A stretch of 64,000 nucleotides of DNA. Origin: Aralia elata (lineage: Eukaryota; Streptophyta; Magnoliopsida; Apiales; Araliaceae). The stretch is from NCBI GenBank assembly GCA_034770075.1, contig CM068385.1, positions 42,306,721 to 42,370,720 on the forward strand, given 5' to 3'. The position numbers were made by a program, and so were the translations under genes. This document shows positions 44,791 through 56,163 of the stretch, piece by piece. The stretch's first letter is position 1. Every line of letters begins with the position of its first letter. The notes beneath the pieces are model-generated. The model saw only the letters and a list, made by a program, of their open reading frames with translations. It searched no databases and was not told the DNA's origin.

Positions 44791-47006
44791 TGATGAGGGT
44801 GTTTTATACACACAATTTGGGTACCTTTGACCTTGATAGTTTGTTAGTTTTTGAGACTGTTATATGGTTTTTAGTTATTTTTATCGTATTTCGAGATAAT
44901 TTAGTTTTTAGTTATTTTTACATGTTTTACGTTGCTTTGATGCATTTTCATTATGTTTGAATGGAATAAAGAACGATCGGATCGTTGTTCGTAATGACTC
45001 ATTATCCGTGTTTTGACGTCTGTGCCCGAATGGTAGTACGATGAAAATTAGTACTTGGCGACGCTCGGTGCTTAATTTGATAACATTTGATAGTTAGGCG
45101 TGCACGGCGTCGGGGAGCGTGCACGGCGTTTGGCGTCGGCCAAGCCACGAGGGCAAGCCCGTGCTTAGATATCTGTGCCCGAATGATAATACGGTAAAAA
45201 TTTGTGTTTGGCGATGCTCAGGGTTTAATTTGATGACATTTGGAAGTTAGGCGTGCACGGCGTTGGAAGGCGTGCACGGCGTGCAGCGTCGGCCAAGCCG
45301 CGGGCACGGCCGTGCAGCAGCTGGGGGCACCAAGCAGGCGCTGGACGTGCGGCGCACGCGGGCTTCGGCAGCAGGCACGGGCATGCGGGGCGCTGGGCGC
45401 TCGACAAACTCGGCGCTGGGTGTTCGGCAGGCGCTGGGCGCTAGCGCTGGCGCTCGGCAGCCTCGGCAGGCAGACGCGTTAGGCGCGTGCGCTGGGCTCG
45501 GCGGCTCGGCAGTGCTCGGCATCGCTCGGCAACATTCGACAGGTAGGCAGGCGCTGGGCGCGGGCGCATGGGCGCTGGGCGCGGGCGCATGGGCGCTGGG
45601 CGCGGGAGCGCGTTGGGCGTGCGGCAAATTGGCGTGCTGGGCGTGCGGCAAATTGGCGCTCTAGGCGTGCGGCAGGTTGGGGCACCAGCGTGCAGCCAGG
45701 GCATGGGCGCAGGCGTGCGGCAGCCAGCGTGCGGGCATGCGACACTCAGCATGGGCCAACCAGGGCTTGGGCGCGCGTGCCAGGCACCGTGCGGGCGCGC
45801 CAACGCCGTCCTGAGTGTGATCTGAGCTCCATTTTATCCGACTTTGGCTAGGGTTGTCTTGATGGAGGCTATATATAATCTCTTCTAAGCTTCATAGCAG
45901 ATATCTAGGGACAGAGAGGCTACAAAATACATCAAACACCAGGGCTAAATGCTGCAAATCAAGCTGAATCAAGCCACAAGCCAAGGAACTCAGTCAACAA
46001 GAATTGCAAAACTAAGGAGGAGAGCTAGAAACCAACAACAACCCAAGGAACAACAGTTGAACAACTTCAAAAGTGGTTTCATTTCTAGATTTTCAACTCC
46101 TTTGTAATTCGAATTTGACAATGTATAAATTAAAATTGATGTTTATTGTAGCTATCATGAACTAACCTTCTATTCTAAGATTGCAATGGAACCCAACACT
46201 TAATTTGAATTGAATTCTCTCTCTATTGATTTTAGTTATTCATGTGTAAATTTATTATCATAACCTTTGCTTCTTGATTAATTGCTTGGCCCGTAATTAC
46301 CTTGGGAACCTATATGAACTTGACGAACAGATTATAGGTTAAGACCTAGTTATGATAACATGTGAGAGTATAGATTGTTGTGGGTTATTAATGGGATTAA
46401 GTGACGTGTGTCTTATTAATTATCTGCAATAATAGGTATCTTGATAGTAGTTGGGATAGATATATATCTAATTACCGCATGCAACCAATTGAGAATCTAA
46501 TTTTAATGACTTCTGATGTGAAAGTTGGTAATTGAGGGGACGATTAATTAGATTTAGTGACACGTGTCTATTAATCATTCCTGAAGTTAGTCTCTTGATA
46601 GTGTATAGGATAGACATATACCTATGCACCGCTTAGGAAGATTCGTGATTGACCATCGACAGAGGCTCTTATGTAGTTTTGATTTCTCAGTTGTCAATTC
46701 GTATGTTATAACTGATTGAAAAGAGAGAGTTAGGAGATTCAAATGACGTGTTGGGGGAAATTGTAATCTTAGACCTTTCTATCTTGATATTTTACCGCAT
46801 TTTATTCATTACTTGACTTATGAACTCAACCAATCAACAAATAATCAAACCTTCATCGTTTAAATTAGATCAAATTGATATACGATTGGTACTTGGTTAT
46901 TATTCGTCACAATTCCCTGTGGGTTCGACTCATATCTTATCATATATTACTTGTGGACCGTGTATACTTGCATGTGTGTGTTTATCGACTGTTAAATCGA
47001 CCAACA
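44791..47006 (+). repeat. 5' LTR of element E
   Basis: TGATGAGGGTG...ACCAACA, 2216 bp. GC-rich array 45090-45810, TATATATAA at 45870-45878. PBS follows after six bases. Confidence 0.87.
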
Positions 47007-47012
47007 AGTTTT

Positions 47013-47030
47013 TGGCGCCGTTGCCGGGGA
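47013..47030 (+). other. Primer binding site of element E
   Basis: TGGCGCCGTTGCCGGGGA, the site usual for Athila elements (tRNA-Asp type). Confidence 0.88.
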
Positions 47031-47132
47031 ATTATTTTCTAATAATTATACCAATATCAATGTTAATCGACTTGGTCTCTTTTTAGACTTGTATATAATT
47101 TTCATTTTGTTTTGTAGGTATTCTTGATTTGT

Positions 47133-48615
47133 ATGCCACGCTCACGTGGTCTTGAGTTAATTCCTTACGATCCCGAGATCAAGAGAAATATTCGACGACT
47201 ACGAAGAGAACGAGTTCAGGGTATACGCAATCAAAATACCATGGCTGAGGAGGAGCCTAAATCCTTGAGGGAGTATGTCATGCCTCTTGTCACAGATTTG
47301 CACTCAAGCATTTCCAGGCCAGCTATCGAGGCCACCCACTTCGAAATTAAGCCAGGCACCATCCAAATGGTCCAAAACTGTTTGCAGTTTGGTGGGTTGC
47401 CCAATGACGACCCAAATGCTCATTTGGTGAGTTTTCTGGAAATATATGACACATTCAAGTACACTCAAGTTACTGATGATGCAATTAGACTCCGATTATT
47501 TCCTTTCACGCTTCGTGACAAGGCAAAGAGTTGGTTGCATTCGCTTGCCTCGGGCTCAATTACCAAATGGGATGACTTAGCTCAGAAATTTTTGGCAAAG
47601 ATCTTCCCACCCGCGAAAACTGCAAGATTGAGGAATGACATCACTTCGTTTGTTCAATATGATCCTGAGTCCTTGTATGAAGCTTGGGAACAATTCAAAG
47701 ATCTAATAAGGAGATGTCCGCACCATGGTTTGCCTCAATGGTTGCAAGTTAAAATCTTCTATAACGGGTTAACCAATGCCACTCGATCAAGTGTCGACGC
47801 AGCTGCAGGTGGCAGTTTAATGGGAAAGAGTTTTGTGGATGCCTATAAATTATTGGAAACCATGGCTGCCAATATTTATCAATGGCCTTCGGAGAGGAAA
47901 ATGCCATAAAAGGCAGCAAGGAAATTTGAGGTTGATCCTTTCACTACAATAGCCGCACATCTAGCCGCACTTACAAAGGAAGTGAAAATTTTAGGAACTC
48001 AATCTATGCAGAGCATTTCTGAAACCTGTGAGTTGCGTGTTGGGAATCATCCTACCGAGTAATGTGCAATCAACGTAAAATCTGTACAGTTCGTTGGTAA
48101 TTATAATAGGCAGTAAAACAACCCTCACTCCGATCATTACAATCCTGGATGGAGAAATCACCCAAATTTCTCATGGAGCAACAACAACACCCAAAACCAA
48201 TATTCAGCTCCTAGGCATCAATATCCTCCAGGATTTCAAAACCAAACTCAACCACATCATCAACCCCAATCACACCAACAAGCCTCAAACCCTCCCTTGC
48301 CTCAACAGGAGAAAAAGCCTAGTGGGGATGATTTATTGGCTCAAATAGTTGCACAAAACAGCGCTTCGATACGGAATCTAGAGCTTCAGCTAGGACAAAT
48401 AGCTAGTGCTATGAATATCCGTCCTCCAGGTGCCTTACCTAGTGACACTGAAATCAACCCGAAAAGAGAAGGTAAGGAGCATTGCAAGGCTGTGACTTTG
48501 AGAAATGGGAAGGAACTACCGGAAGTTGTGAATGATGTTCCGTCAAAAATAGTGATTGAGAATATGAATGTGGAGAAAGAGGAAGAAAAGAGAAAAGAAG
48601 GAAAAGGAGCCCGTG
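47133..48615 (+). pseudogene. gag: gag of element E, with stops
   Basis: ATG 47133 gives MPRSRGLELIPYDPEIK. The capsid core includes LRLFPFTLRDKAKSWLHSL and YEAWEQFKDLIRRCPHHGL, strongly Athila-like. In-frame stops at 47907, 48060 and 48114 precede the zinc-knuckle and linker (NPGWRNHPNFSW). The knuckle keeps only part of its Cys/His set (CELRVGNH). The frame shifts near 48605. At least the last two stops sit where Gln is expected. Confidence 0.85.
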
Positions 48616-49244
48616 TCAAAATCAGAGGCGAGCAAGCAAGGCCCTATGTATCCACCATGCATGTTCCCTCAACGTCAGCAGAAATTAAAATTAGATAAAC
48701 AATTCTCTAAGTTCTTAGAAGTCTTCAAGAAATTGCACATAAATATACCATTCGCTGAGGCATTGGAACAAATGCCTAGTTATGTGAAGTTCATGAAAGA
48801 AATCTTGTCAAGAAAGAGAAGGCTTGAGGAGTTTGAGACGGTGGCACTAACCGAAGAATGCAGTGCTGTTTTACAAAGAAAGTTACCGCCAAAGTTGAAA
48901 GATCCGGGGAGTTTCACAATTCCTTGTACAATTGGTAACCAATTCTTTGGCAAGGCCCTATGTGATTTGGGGGCAAGCATCAATCTAATGCCACTCTCAA
49001 TTTATCAACAGCTGGATTAAGTGAGGCAAAACCTACAAATGTTACATTGCAACTTGTGGATAGGTCTCTCACATACCCAAGAGGCATAGTGGAAGATGTG
49101 CTTGTCAAGGTAGACAAGTTTATTTTTCCAGCAGATTTCATTGTCCTTGATTTTGAAGAAGATAGGGAGATACCTATTATACTTGGGCGACCATTCTTAG
49201 CCACGGGCAGAACTTTAATTGATGTGCAAAAATGAGAGCTAACC
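48616..49244 (+). pseudogene. Protease region of element E
   Basis: Contains AEALEQMPSYVKFMKE, the cysteine-rich-free linker VLQRKLPPKLKDPGSFTIPC and the active site CDLGASINLMPLS (DLGA). A frameshift near 49016 and a TGA at 49233-49235 follow; the flap and tail (IILGRPFLATGRTLIDV) are in the next frame. Confidence 0.82.
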
Positions 49245-51368
49245 ATGCGTGTCCAAGACCAAGAGGTAACTTTTAATGTTTTTAAAGCAATGAAGTTTCC
49301 TAATGTGCAGGATGAATGCTTCAGGATGGACTTGATTGACGAATTGGTGGATGAGGTGTTCACGTCAAATTATGTAGTTGACCCTTTTGAAGAATTGCTG
49401 GGAGAATCACTTGAGACTGGACCTCTTTTTCTTAATGAGATGGTGAATGTGCTGAATTTTCCCCCACATTTTATCAAGTATAAGCAACAGTTTGAACCGG
49501 TAGATAGATCGGGTAGTTCTAGTGCCAGCGCAAAATCCTCATGGGAGGAGCCACCCACCTTGGAGCTCAAACCATTGCCTATCCACTTAAGGTATGCGTA
49601 TTTGGGTAGTGCTAGTACTTTTCCTGTTATTGTGTCTGCTTCACTTGATGATGTGCAGGAAAATAAATTGCTAAGAGTGCTACGGGAGTACAAAACAGCT
49701 CTAGGTTGGTCCATTGTCGACATCAAGGGAATTAGCCCTGCATTTTGCATGCACAAGATTATATTGGAGGATGAGGACAAACCTGTGGTTGAGCATCAGC
49801 TTAGATTGAACCCCGTCATGAAGGAGGTGGTCAAGAAGGAAATTATTAAATTGCTCGATGCCGACATCATTTATCCCATCTTAGACAGTCCATGGGTCAG
49901 TCCAGTGCAATGTGTTCTAAAGAAGGGAGGCATGACAGTGGTTTCTAATGAAAACAACGAGTTGATCCCAACTAGAACTGTCACCGGATAGAGAGTTTGC
50001 ATGGACTACAGGAGGCTGAACAAGGCTACATGCAAGGATCATTTCCCGCTTCCATTCATTGATCAAATGCTAGACAGGTTGGCGGGACATGAATTTTATT
50101 GTCTCTTGGATGGATATTCGGGCTACAACCAAATTGCTATTGCCCCCGAAGATCAAGAGAAAATGACATTCACTTGTCCATATGGGACATTTGCTTTCAA
50201 AAGAATGTCGTTTGGGCTATACAACGCACCTGCTACTTTCCAAAGATGTATGATGGCAATATTCTCCGATATGGTTGAGCAAAGATTGGAGGTTTTCATG
50301 GATGATTTTTCAGTTTTTGGAGATTCATTCGACTTATGCCTTGAAAACCTTGTGAAATTGCTGAAATAATGTGTTGAAACAAATTTGGTGCTAATTTGGG
50401 AGAAATGCCACTTCATGGTGCAAGAAGGCATTATTTTGGGGCATAGAGTGTCTTCAAAGGGGCTGGAGGTTGATAAGGCCAAGATTGAGACCATTGAGAA
50501 ACTTCCTCCACCAACCAACGTCAAGGGCATTCGCAGTTTCCTTGGACATGCTGGATTTTATAGGCAGTTTATTAAAGATTTTTCCAGAATTACAAAGCCG
50601 TTGTGTAGCCTTCTTGAGAAAGACACTCCATTTGTCTTCGATCAAGCATGTTTAGAGGTTTTTGAGTTACTAAGGAAGAAGCTTGTAAGTGCTCCTATTA
50701 TCATGGCCTCGGATTGGGATCTTTCGTTTGAATTGATGTGCAACGCTAGTGACTTTGCAATTGGTGCGGTTCTGGGCCATCGCAAAGACAAGGTTTTTCA
50801 TGTGATCTATTATGCTAGCAAGACACTAACTTGAGCACAACTTAATTATACAACAATGGAGAAGGAATTGCTTGCTATTGTCTATGCCTTTGACAAATTT
50901 CGTGCATATCTCATTGGCACCAAGGCCATTGCGTACACTGATCATTCAGCCATAAAGTACTTGATAGCAAAGAAGGATGCAAAGCCACGCTTGATTCGAT
51001 GGGTTTTATTGCTTCAGGAGTTTGATCTTGAGATTCGAGATAAGAAGGGAACCAAGAATCAAGTGGCAGATCACCTGTCAAGGCTGGAGAATGCAGACCA
51101 TGAGGCGGGAGATGATGTCATGATCAATGAATCTTTCCCCGATGAACAACTTTTCGCCATCACACATGAAGTGCCATGGTATGCTGATTATATGAATTAT
51201 GTGGTGAGTCATGTGCTACCACCCGAGCTGAGTTATCAACAGAAAAGGAAGTTCCTGCATAATGTGAAACACTATTTTTGGGATGAACCATTTTTGTTTA
51301 AGCAATGTGCAGACCAGCTGATCAGGAAATGCGTACCTCAATCTGAAATGGGAAGTATTTTGCAATAG
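49245..51368 (+). pseudogene. RT and RNase H of element E
   Basis: One frame with stops at 49989, 50367, 50832 and 51366. Blocks: SPWVSPVQCVLKK, MDYRRLNKAT, LLDGYSGYNQI, FKRMSFGLYNAPATFQRCM and catalytic FMDDFSVFGDS. RNase H: first catalytic Asp replaced (MCNASDFAIGAVLG), then TMEKELLAIVYAFDKFR, YTDHSAIKYL, ending VADHLSRLE. The TAG at 49989 falls where Trp is expected. Confidence 0.87.
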
Positions 51369-52464
51369 TGTCATGCTTCAGCTTTTGGAGGACATTATGG
51401 TGGAGAGAGAACAGCGGCGAAGGTACTTCAGTCGGGTTTTTATTGGCCAACGCTGTTCAAGGATGCCCATGTGTTTGTCCTGAAATGTGATCGATGTCAA
51501 AGAGTGGGGAACATTTCCAGGTGTCATGAGATGCCACTGACCACAATCCTGGAGGTTGAGATCTTTGACGTACGGGGTATTGACTTCATGGGTCTGTTTC
51601 CTTCTTTGTTCAACAATTTGTATATCCTTGTGGCTGTTGATTACGTGTCAAAATGGGTTGAAGCAGCCGCAACGCCCACCAATGATGCCAAGGTTGTGCT
51701 GAAGTTCCTTCGAAAAAATATTTTCACAAGATTCGGAACTTCGCGCACAATAATTAGCGATGAAGGGTCGCACTTTTGTAACAAGAACTTTAATGCCCTT
51801 CTTGCTAAATATGGGGTGACCCATAAAATTGCCATGGCCTATCATCCTCAAACAAGTGGTCAGGTGGAGGTATCTAATAGAGAAGTGAAAAGGATCTTAG
51901 AGAAGGTTGTGAACCCAAATAGAAAGAACTGGTCATTGAAGCTTGATGACGCCTTATGGGCATATAGGACGACATATAAAACTCCTATCGAGATGTCACC
52001 ATATCAGCTTGTGTATGGGAAAGCATGTCACCTTCCGGTGGAACTAGAACATAGTGCTTATTGGGCCATCCGGAGGCTAAATTTTGATTTGAATGCTGCG
52101 GGAGAGAAACGCCTCTTGCAACTCAATGAGATGGAAGAGTTCCATCTCCAGTTCTATGAGAATGCAAAGCTCTACAAGGAGAAAGTCAAGAGGTGGCACG
52201 ACAAGAAGATAATTGATCGAAAGTTTGAGGTTGGACAACCCGTCCTACTTAATAATTCTCGGTTGAAGCTATTTCCCGGTAAACTCAAATCAAGATGGTC
52301 AGGGCCATTTTATATCAATCATGTTTTTCCGCATGGGGGTAATTGAACTGTGGGATGATAAGACAAACCAATTGTTCAAGGTGAACGGACAAAGAATTAA
52401 GCACTATTGGGGTGGTGACATTGAGCGCCAAAAGACCTCAATTAGTCTCATTGATCCGAAATGA
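51369..52464 (+). pseudogene. Integrase of element E
   Basis: HHCC zinc finger (CHASAFGGHYGG ... CDRCQ), then catalytic Asp in GIDFMGLF, Asp in ISDEGSHF and Glu in SGQVEVSNREV. C-terminal part with KLKSRWSGPF. A run of five G near 52335 shifts the frame; the conserved tail then runs in another frame to TGA 52462-52464. Apart from that break and the TAG at 51366 the domain is whole. Confidence 0.87.
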
Positions 52465-53347
52465 TTGGGGAATAGTCAGGCTGAAGACTCTAAACCAAGC
52501 GCTAGTTGGGAGGCAACCCAATTTTTAGATTAAATTCACGAGTTGTTGTTTATTGTAAAAAAAAAATCACCTGTTTTCATAAGGATGATTTTTATCATTA
52601 ATTGTTTCCAATTTTGTTAGGTTTGTTGCTACATGTAGGAATTTTTATCCAATTGTGGCACTTGAGCGAAGCATGTTAGCAGCACGCCAGCAGTAGCACG
52701 CCCAGCAGGCCAGTCAGGCGCTAGGCGCGGGCGCAGTAGGCGTCGCGCTGGCGCGCGCAGCAAGGTCGGCAAGCTTGGCACACAGCAAGCGAGCGGCAGA
52801 CGAGGGCGTGCGAGCTGGGCACCCAGTAGGCGCGCGCGGGCGCACCACTGACCGTGCGGCCGCACCAACCGGCTGGTGCTTGTTCTTTAAAGCAACACTC
52901 ATGCTCATTTATTTCATCCCATTCTTATATCTCTCTCCTCCAACCCCTTAGCCAATTTGCATGCATCTTTCCAAAACTCAAATTTGTGCCTCATTACTTC
53001 AAATTGGCATCCAATCTCGGTAACCCATCATCAATTTCATCTTTTAACTTGGATTTTAACAAGGATTTGAAGGTTTTTGAAGGATTTCCATGGCTTTTCA
53101 AAAGTTTTCCAAGTAAAGGTAAAAAAGGGCTATAAATTGGAAATTTTCTTGCTTGGGCTCTGTGTTTTGGTGGTTTTGATTAGTAGGTACATAGATAGCT
53201 CCCATTGCAAGGCTTTGTGGAGGGTTGGGCTTGCTCTCCATTGCACTTACAACTGTGATTTTAAAGAGTGCACGCCACCTGTTCGATAAATTGTCTGTGA
53301 GGGAATTTTGGGCTATTTTGGGTAATTTGCTTGAAGCTTCTTCTGGT
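52465..53347. other. Element E region between integrase and ORF3
   Basis: Has a poly-A run near 52558-52567, a GC-rich patch (52680-52870) similar in style to the LTR array, and a leader. No ORF that I trust. Confidence 0.6.
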
Positions 53348-53491
53348 ATGGCTCCCAAATGTCATCGGGGTGAATCTTCATCTTCCAAGCCAACCAATGC
53401 CTGTGACAAGAAAAGGTTCATCAGTGCTGAGGCATCCGAGCGTTACCACACTGTTATGGCCACAAAAACATTGATTCCTGAGAGGGGTATT
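53348..53491 (+). pseudogene. Start of the extra 3' (env-position) ORF of element E, truncated
   Basis: ATG 53348 gives MAPKCHRGESSSSK..., then FISAEASERYHTV and TLIPERGI, the pattern at the start of the extra ORF downstream of pol in Athila elements. It is cut after 48 codons by the LTR of element F, whose first three bases supply the stop. No membrane segment in the visible part. Confidence 0.7.
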
Positions 53492-53672
53492 TGATAAGTG
53501 CATAATATTCATTTATTTTCATTCCTTTATATTTAGTTTATTGCATGTTTTATTGTGTATATGCACTTATTAGGTTGTTTATTGATTTCAGGAGGATTCA
53601 GAGTCAAAAGTGGAAAAAGATGGAAAATCGGAGCTAAAACGAGAAAAAGTTGAAAAGTTGGAAAAATTGAGG

Positions 53673-53835
53673 TTCTCGCCCCGGCGAGAACTTTGTACTA
53701 GGATTTCTCGCCCCGGCGAGAAGTGCTCTGCCCATTTTCGCCCCAGCCGATCCAGAGGTCGCCCCGGCCAAGACCTCTCTGGAGTTTCTCGCCCCGGCGT
53801 GAAACTCAATACAAAAATTCTCGCCCCGGCGAGAA
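53673..53835. promoter_or_regulatory. GC-rich dyad cluster in U3 of F
   Basis: TTCTCGCCCCGGCGAGAA at 53673-53690, 53705-53722 and 53818-53835, with a one-base variant at 53786-53803. Arms TTCTCGCC and GGCGAGAA around CC. Degenerate GCCCC motifs lie between. All are 110-270 bp upstream of the TATA box. Confidence 0.6.
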
Positions 53836-53943
53836 AGGCGGCGTTGACCAAGTTTGACCAGCTTTGACTTTTTGTAATTGTTGAGGATTTCTATTTCAGA
53901 TTGGATTCTTAATTCTTAGAGACTTAGGATATTATCTTAGGAC

Positions 53944-53951
53944 TATAAATA
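53944..53951 (+). promoter_or_regulatory. TATA box of the F LTR
   Basis: TATAAATA in GACTATAAATAGATG, downstream of the dyad cluster. Confidence 0.6.
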
Positions 53952-54822
53952 GATGTTTTTAATTTATTATTTAGGGGATCTTGACAACTACAATTGTAAC
54001 CCTAATTGGAGGAGATTGAAGGCATGTCAGGCTAAACTCTTATTTTCAGTTCTAAGGGATGTTGAACCTTTTTCATAATTAATGGTTTAATCAGGTTTTA
54101 TTTATTTGTTCCTTCTTACATGAGATTTATTCTAATAATCTGTTTTAAATGATTATATGTTATTTAATCTTTTGATTTGATTTAGCTAATTGAATTAATT
54201 TGATTAATATCATCTCCTAGATTAAGATATAGTATTAAGCAAACGATATTATATCTGATCATAGGTAGCAATTAATAGTATTTGATTGTGGACAAACTTT
54301 TCAATATTATTAAGATTATTAGAAGGCAAGTTAAATAATTCCTGATTGTGTAATTGTTGCTTGGAATAACCTAATTCTCTAATTCTTCATGCTGCTGTTA
54401 TATTAAATCTAGACTGATAGTTCTAAGTTATATGATAGTTAGGGTCTCTTGAGGCGATTGTCACATTTGATTTACACATAAGGAGAATTTCAGATAATTA
54501 GCGATTGCGGTTATCTAGGGTTATTAATCTCATTGAAGGATAAATATTGTTAAACTTGACTTTTCCATAACTGTGTTAAGGTGATACTGAACTGAAGAAC
54601 TGAAGCTTTTTATTCATTGGTCACTCTTAATTACTTTTGTTAGCTTAGTGAATCAAACTCAAAACCCCCCATTCATAGGAATAATAGGAATACTAGAATA
54701 AGTAAAAGATTAATTCACTTCTCTGTGGGATCGATCCTTGCTTGTCATTATACTAAGTTTTGTGCTAGTAGAGTGTTAGTAAGGTATTAATTTTGGAGTG
54801 TAAAATGACAGCTCCCAAATTT

Positions 54823-54840
54823 TGGCGCCGTTGCCGGGGA
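54823..54840 (+). other. Primer binding site of element F
   Basis: TGGCGCCGTTGCCGGGGA, five bases after the LTR. Confidence 0.88.
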
Positions 54841-54900
54841 AGTGTTATTTATCTTTATTTATTCTTCATATTATTTTATTTTTGTTCATTATTGTAGTTT

Positions 54901-56163
54901 ATGACACGATCCTCTCAATCCGGTGATTTGAATTTTGATCCAAAAATTGAGAAAACTGCACGCAGGCTAAGGAAAGAAGCTCGTCAAGTTCGGGGCATCA
55001 CTGCAGAGTCAGACGAAGTTCCATCACCGGGACTCAACATAGCACTTGAATTACTGTCAAATACATCATCCATCGAGTAAGAGGAAGAAGAAGAAATGGC
55101 GGTGCCAAATAACAATAGAACATTCAAAGAATTAGTCACTCCTAATCTTAATCAACAACCCTTGTGCATTGAATATCCTACTTTAATTGCTGCTTTTAAA
55201 CTTAAATCGGGACTAATTCATCTTTTGCCTACTTTTCGTGGTCTCACAGGTGAAGATCCATATAAGCACTTAAAGGAATTTCATGTGGTGTGTTCCACCA
55301 TGAAGCCACATGGAGTAACTGAGGATTAAATCAAGCTAAGGGCATTTCCATTCTCATTGGGAGATCTAGCGAAAGACTGGTTGTACTATCTTCCTTCAGG
55401 GTCAATACTGTCATGGAATGACATGAAAAGGCTGTTCTTGGAGAAGTACTTTCCTGCTTCGAGAGTTGCCAACATCAGAAAGGAGATATGCGGCATTCGA
55501 TAGTTCAGCGGAGAGACACTGTATGAGTATTGGGAAAGATTTAAAAAACTGTGTTCCAGTTGTCCTCCCCATTAAATAGACGATCAACACCTGATTCAGT
55601 ACTTTTATGAAGGATTATCACCAATGGATCGGAGTATGATCGATGCTGCAAGTGGAGGAGCACTAGTAGATAAGACACCGGAGGCTGTAAGGACTTTAAT
55701 TGCAAATATGGCTGCTAATTCTCAGCAGTATGGGACAAGGAATAACCATACACCTGCAAGAGTGAATGAGATGACCACAAGTAACCTTGAACAACAAATT
55801 TTTGATCTAACTACGCTGGTTAGACAAATGGCTACAGGAAATACACCAGCAGCAAAAGTGTGTGGGATTTGTTTAATGGGTGGCCATAATACTGATTCGT
55901 GTCCGACATTGCAAGAGGTTGAAACCGCACAACAAGCTAATGCGATGGGGAACTATCAGGCACAACCACAGCGGAAGTATGACCCGTACTCCAATACTTA
56001 TAATCCAGGATGGAGGGATCATCCTAACCTTAGTTATGGAGGAAATAGGCCACCAGCGCAAAGCGTGTATCCGGTTAGACAACAAGGGTTCCCACAAGGC
56101 TCTCAACCAACTCAACCCCAATATTAACCTAGACAGGCAGCTCCTGCGAATCCTGGAACATCT
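54901..56163 (+). pseudogene. gag: gag of element F with in-frame stops only
   Basis: ATG 54901 (MTRSSQSGDLNFDPK). Capsid segments PTFRGLTGEDPYKHLKEF, LRAFPFSLGDLAKDWLYYL and LYEYWERFKKLCSSCP, then an intact CCHC knuckle CGICLMGGHNTDSC and a Gln/Pro-rich tail with NPGWRDHPNLSYGG. Stops at 55078, 55327, 55501, 55573 and 56125, all TAA or TAG; no frameshift. By family pattern most stand at Gln positions. Confidence 0.87.

Larger units (their letters stand above)
42001..47006. repeat. Tandem segmental duplication, copy 2 (5006 bp)
   Basis: Begins AGTTATGCATTTGGG inside the LARD-like LTR, passes its end (43088), PBS (43090-43102), dyads (43202-43324) and leader, and ends with the Athila LTR. Here the LTR is followed by a PBS and the body of element E. 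Confidence 0.93.
44791..53491 (+). mobile_element. Element E: Athila-type Ty3/Gypsy element, 5' part to the start of ORF3
   Basis: 5' LTR, tRNA-Asp-type PBS, gag, protease, RT, RNase H, integrase and the beginning of the extra 3' ORF, all on the plus strand, with several stops and three frameshifts. Cut at 53491/53492 by insertion of element F. The rest, with its 3' LTR, should lie right of the window. Inserted in the LARD-like leader. Confidence 0.88.
53492..54817 (+). repeat. 5' LTR of element F
   Basis: 1326 bp, TGATAAGTGCATAATATTC...AGCTCCCA. Four dyads at 53673-53835 and TATAAATA at 53944-53951. Short ORFs over the dyads are not genes. Confidence 0.85.

Noticed and set aside
53348..53491. 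A functional envelope gene in Athila E
   Set aside because: Only 48 codons remain before the F insertion. No signal peptide or transmembrane segment is visible, so only the family position is noted.
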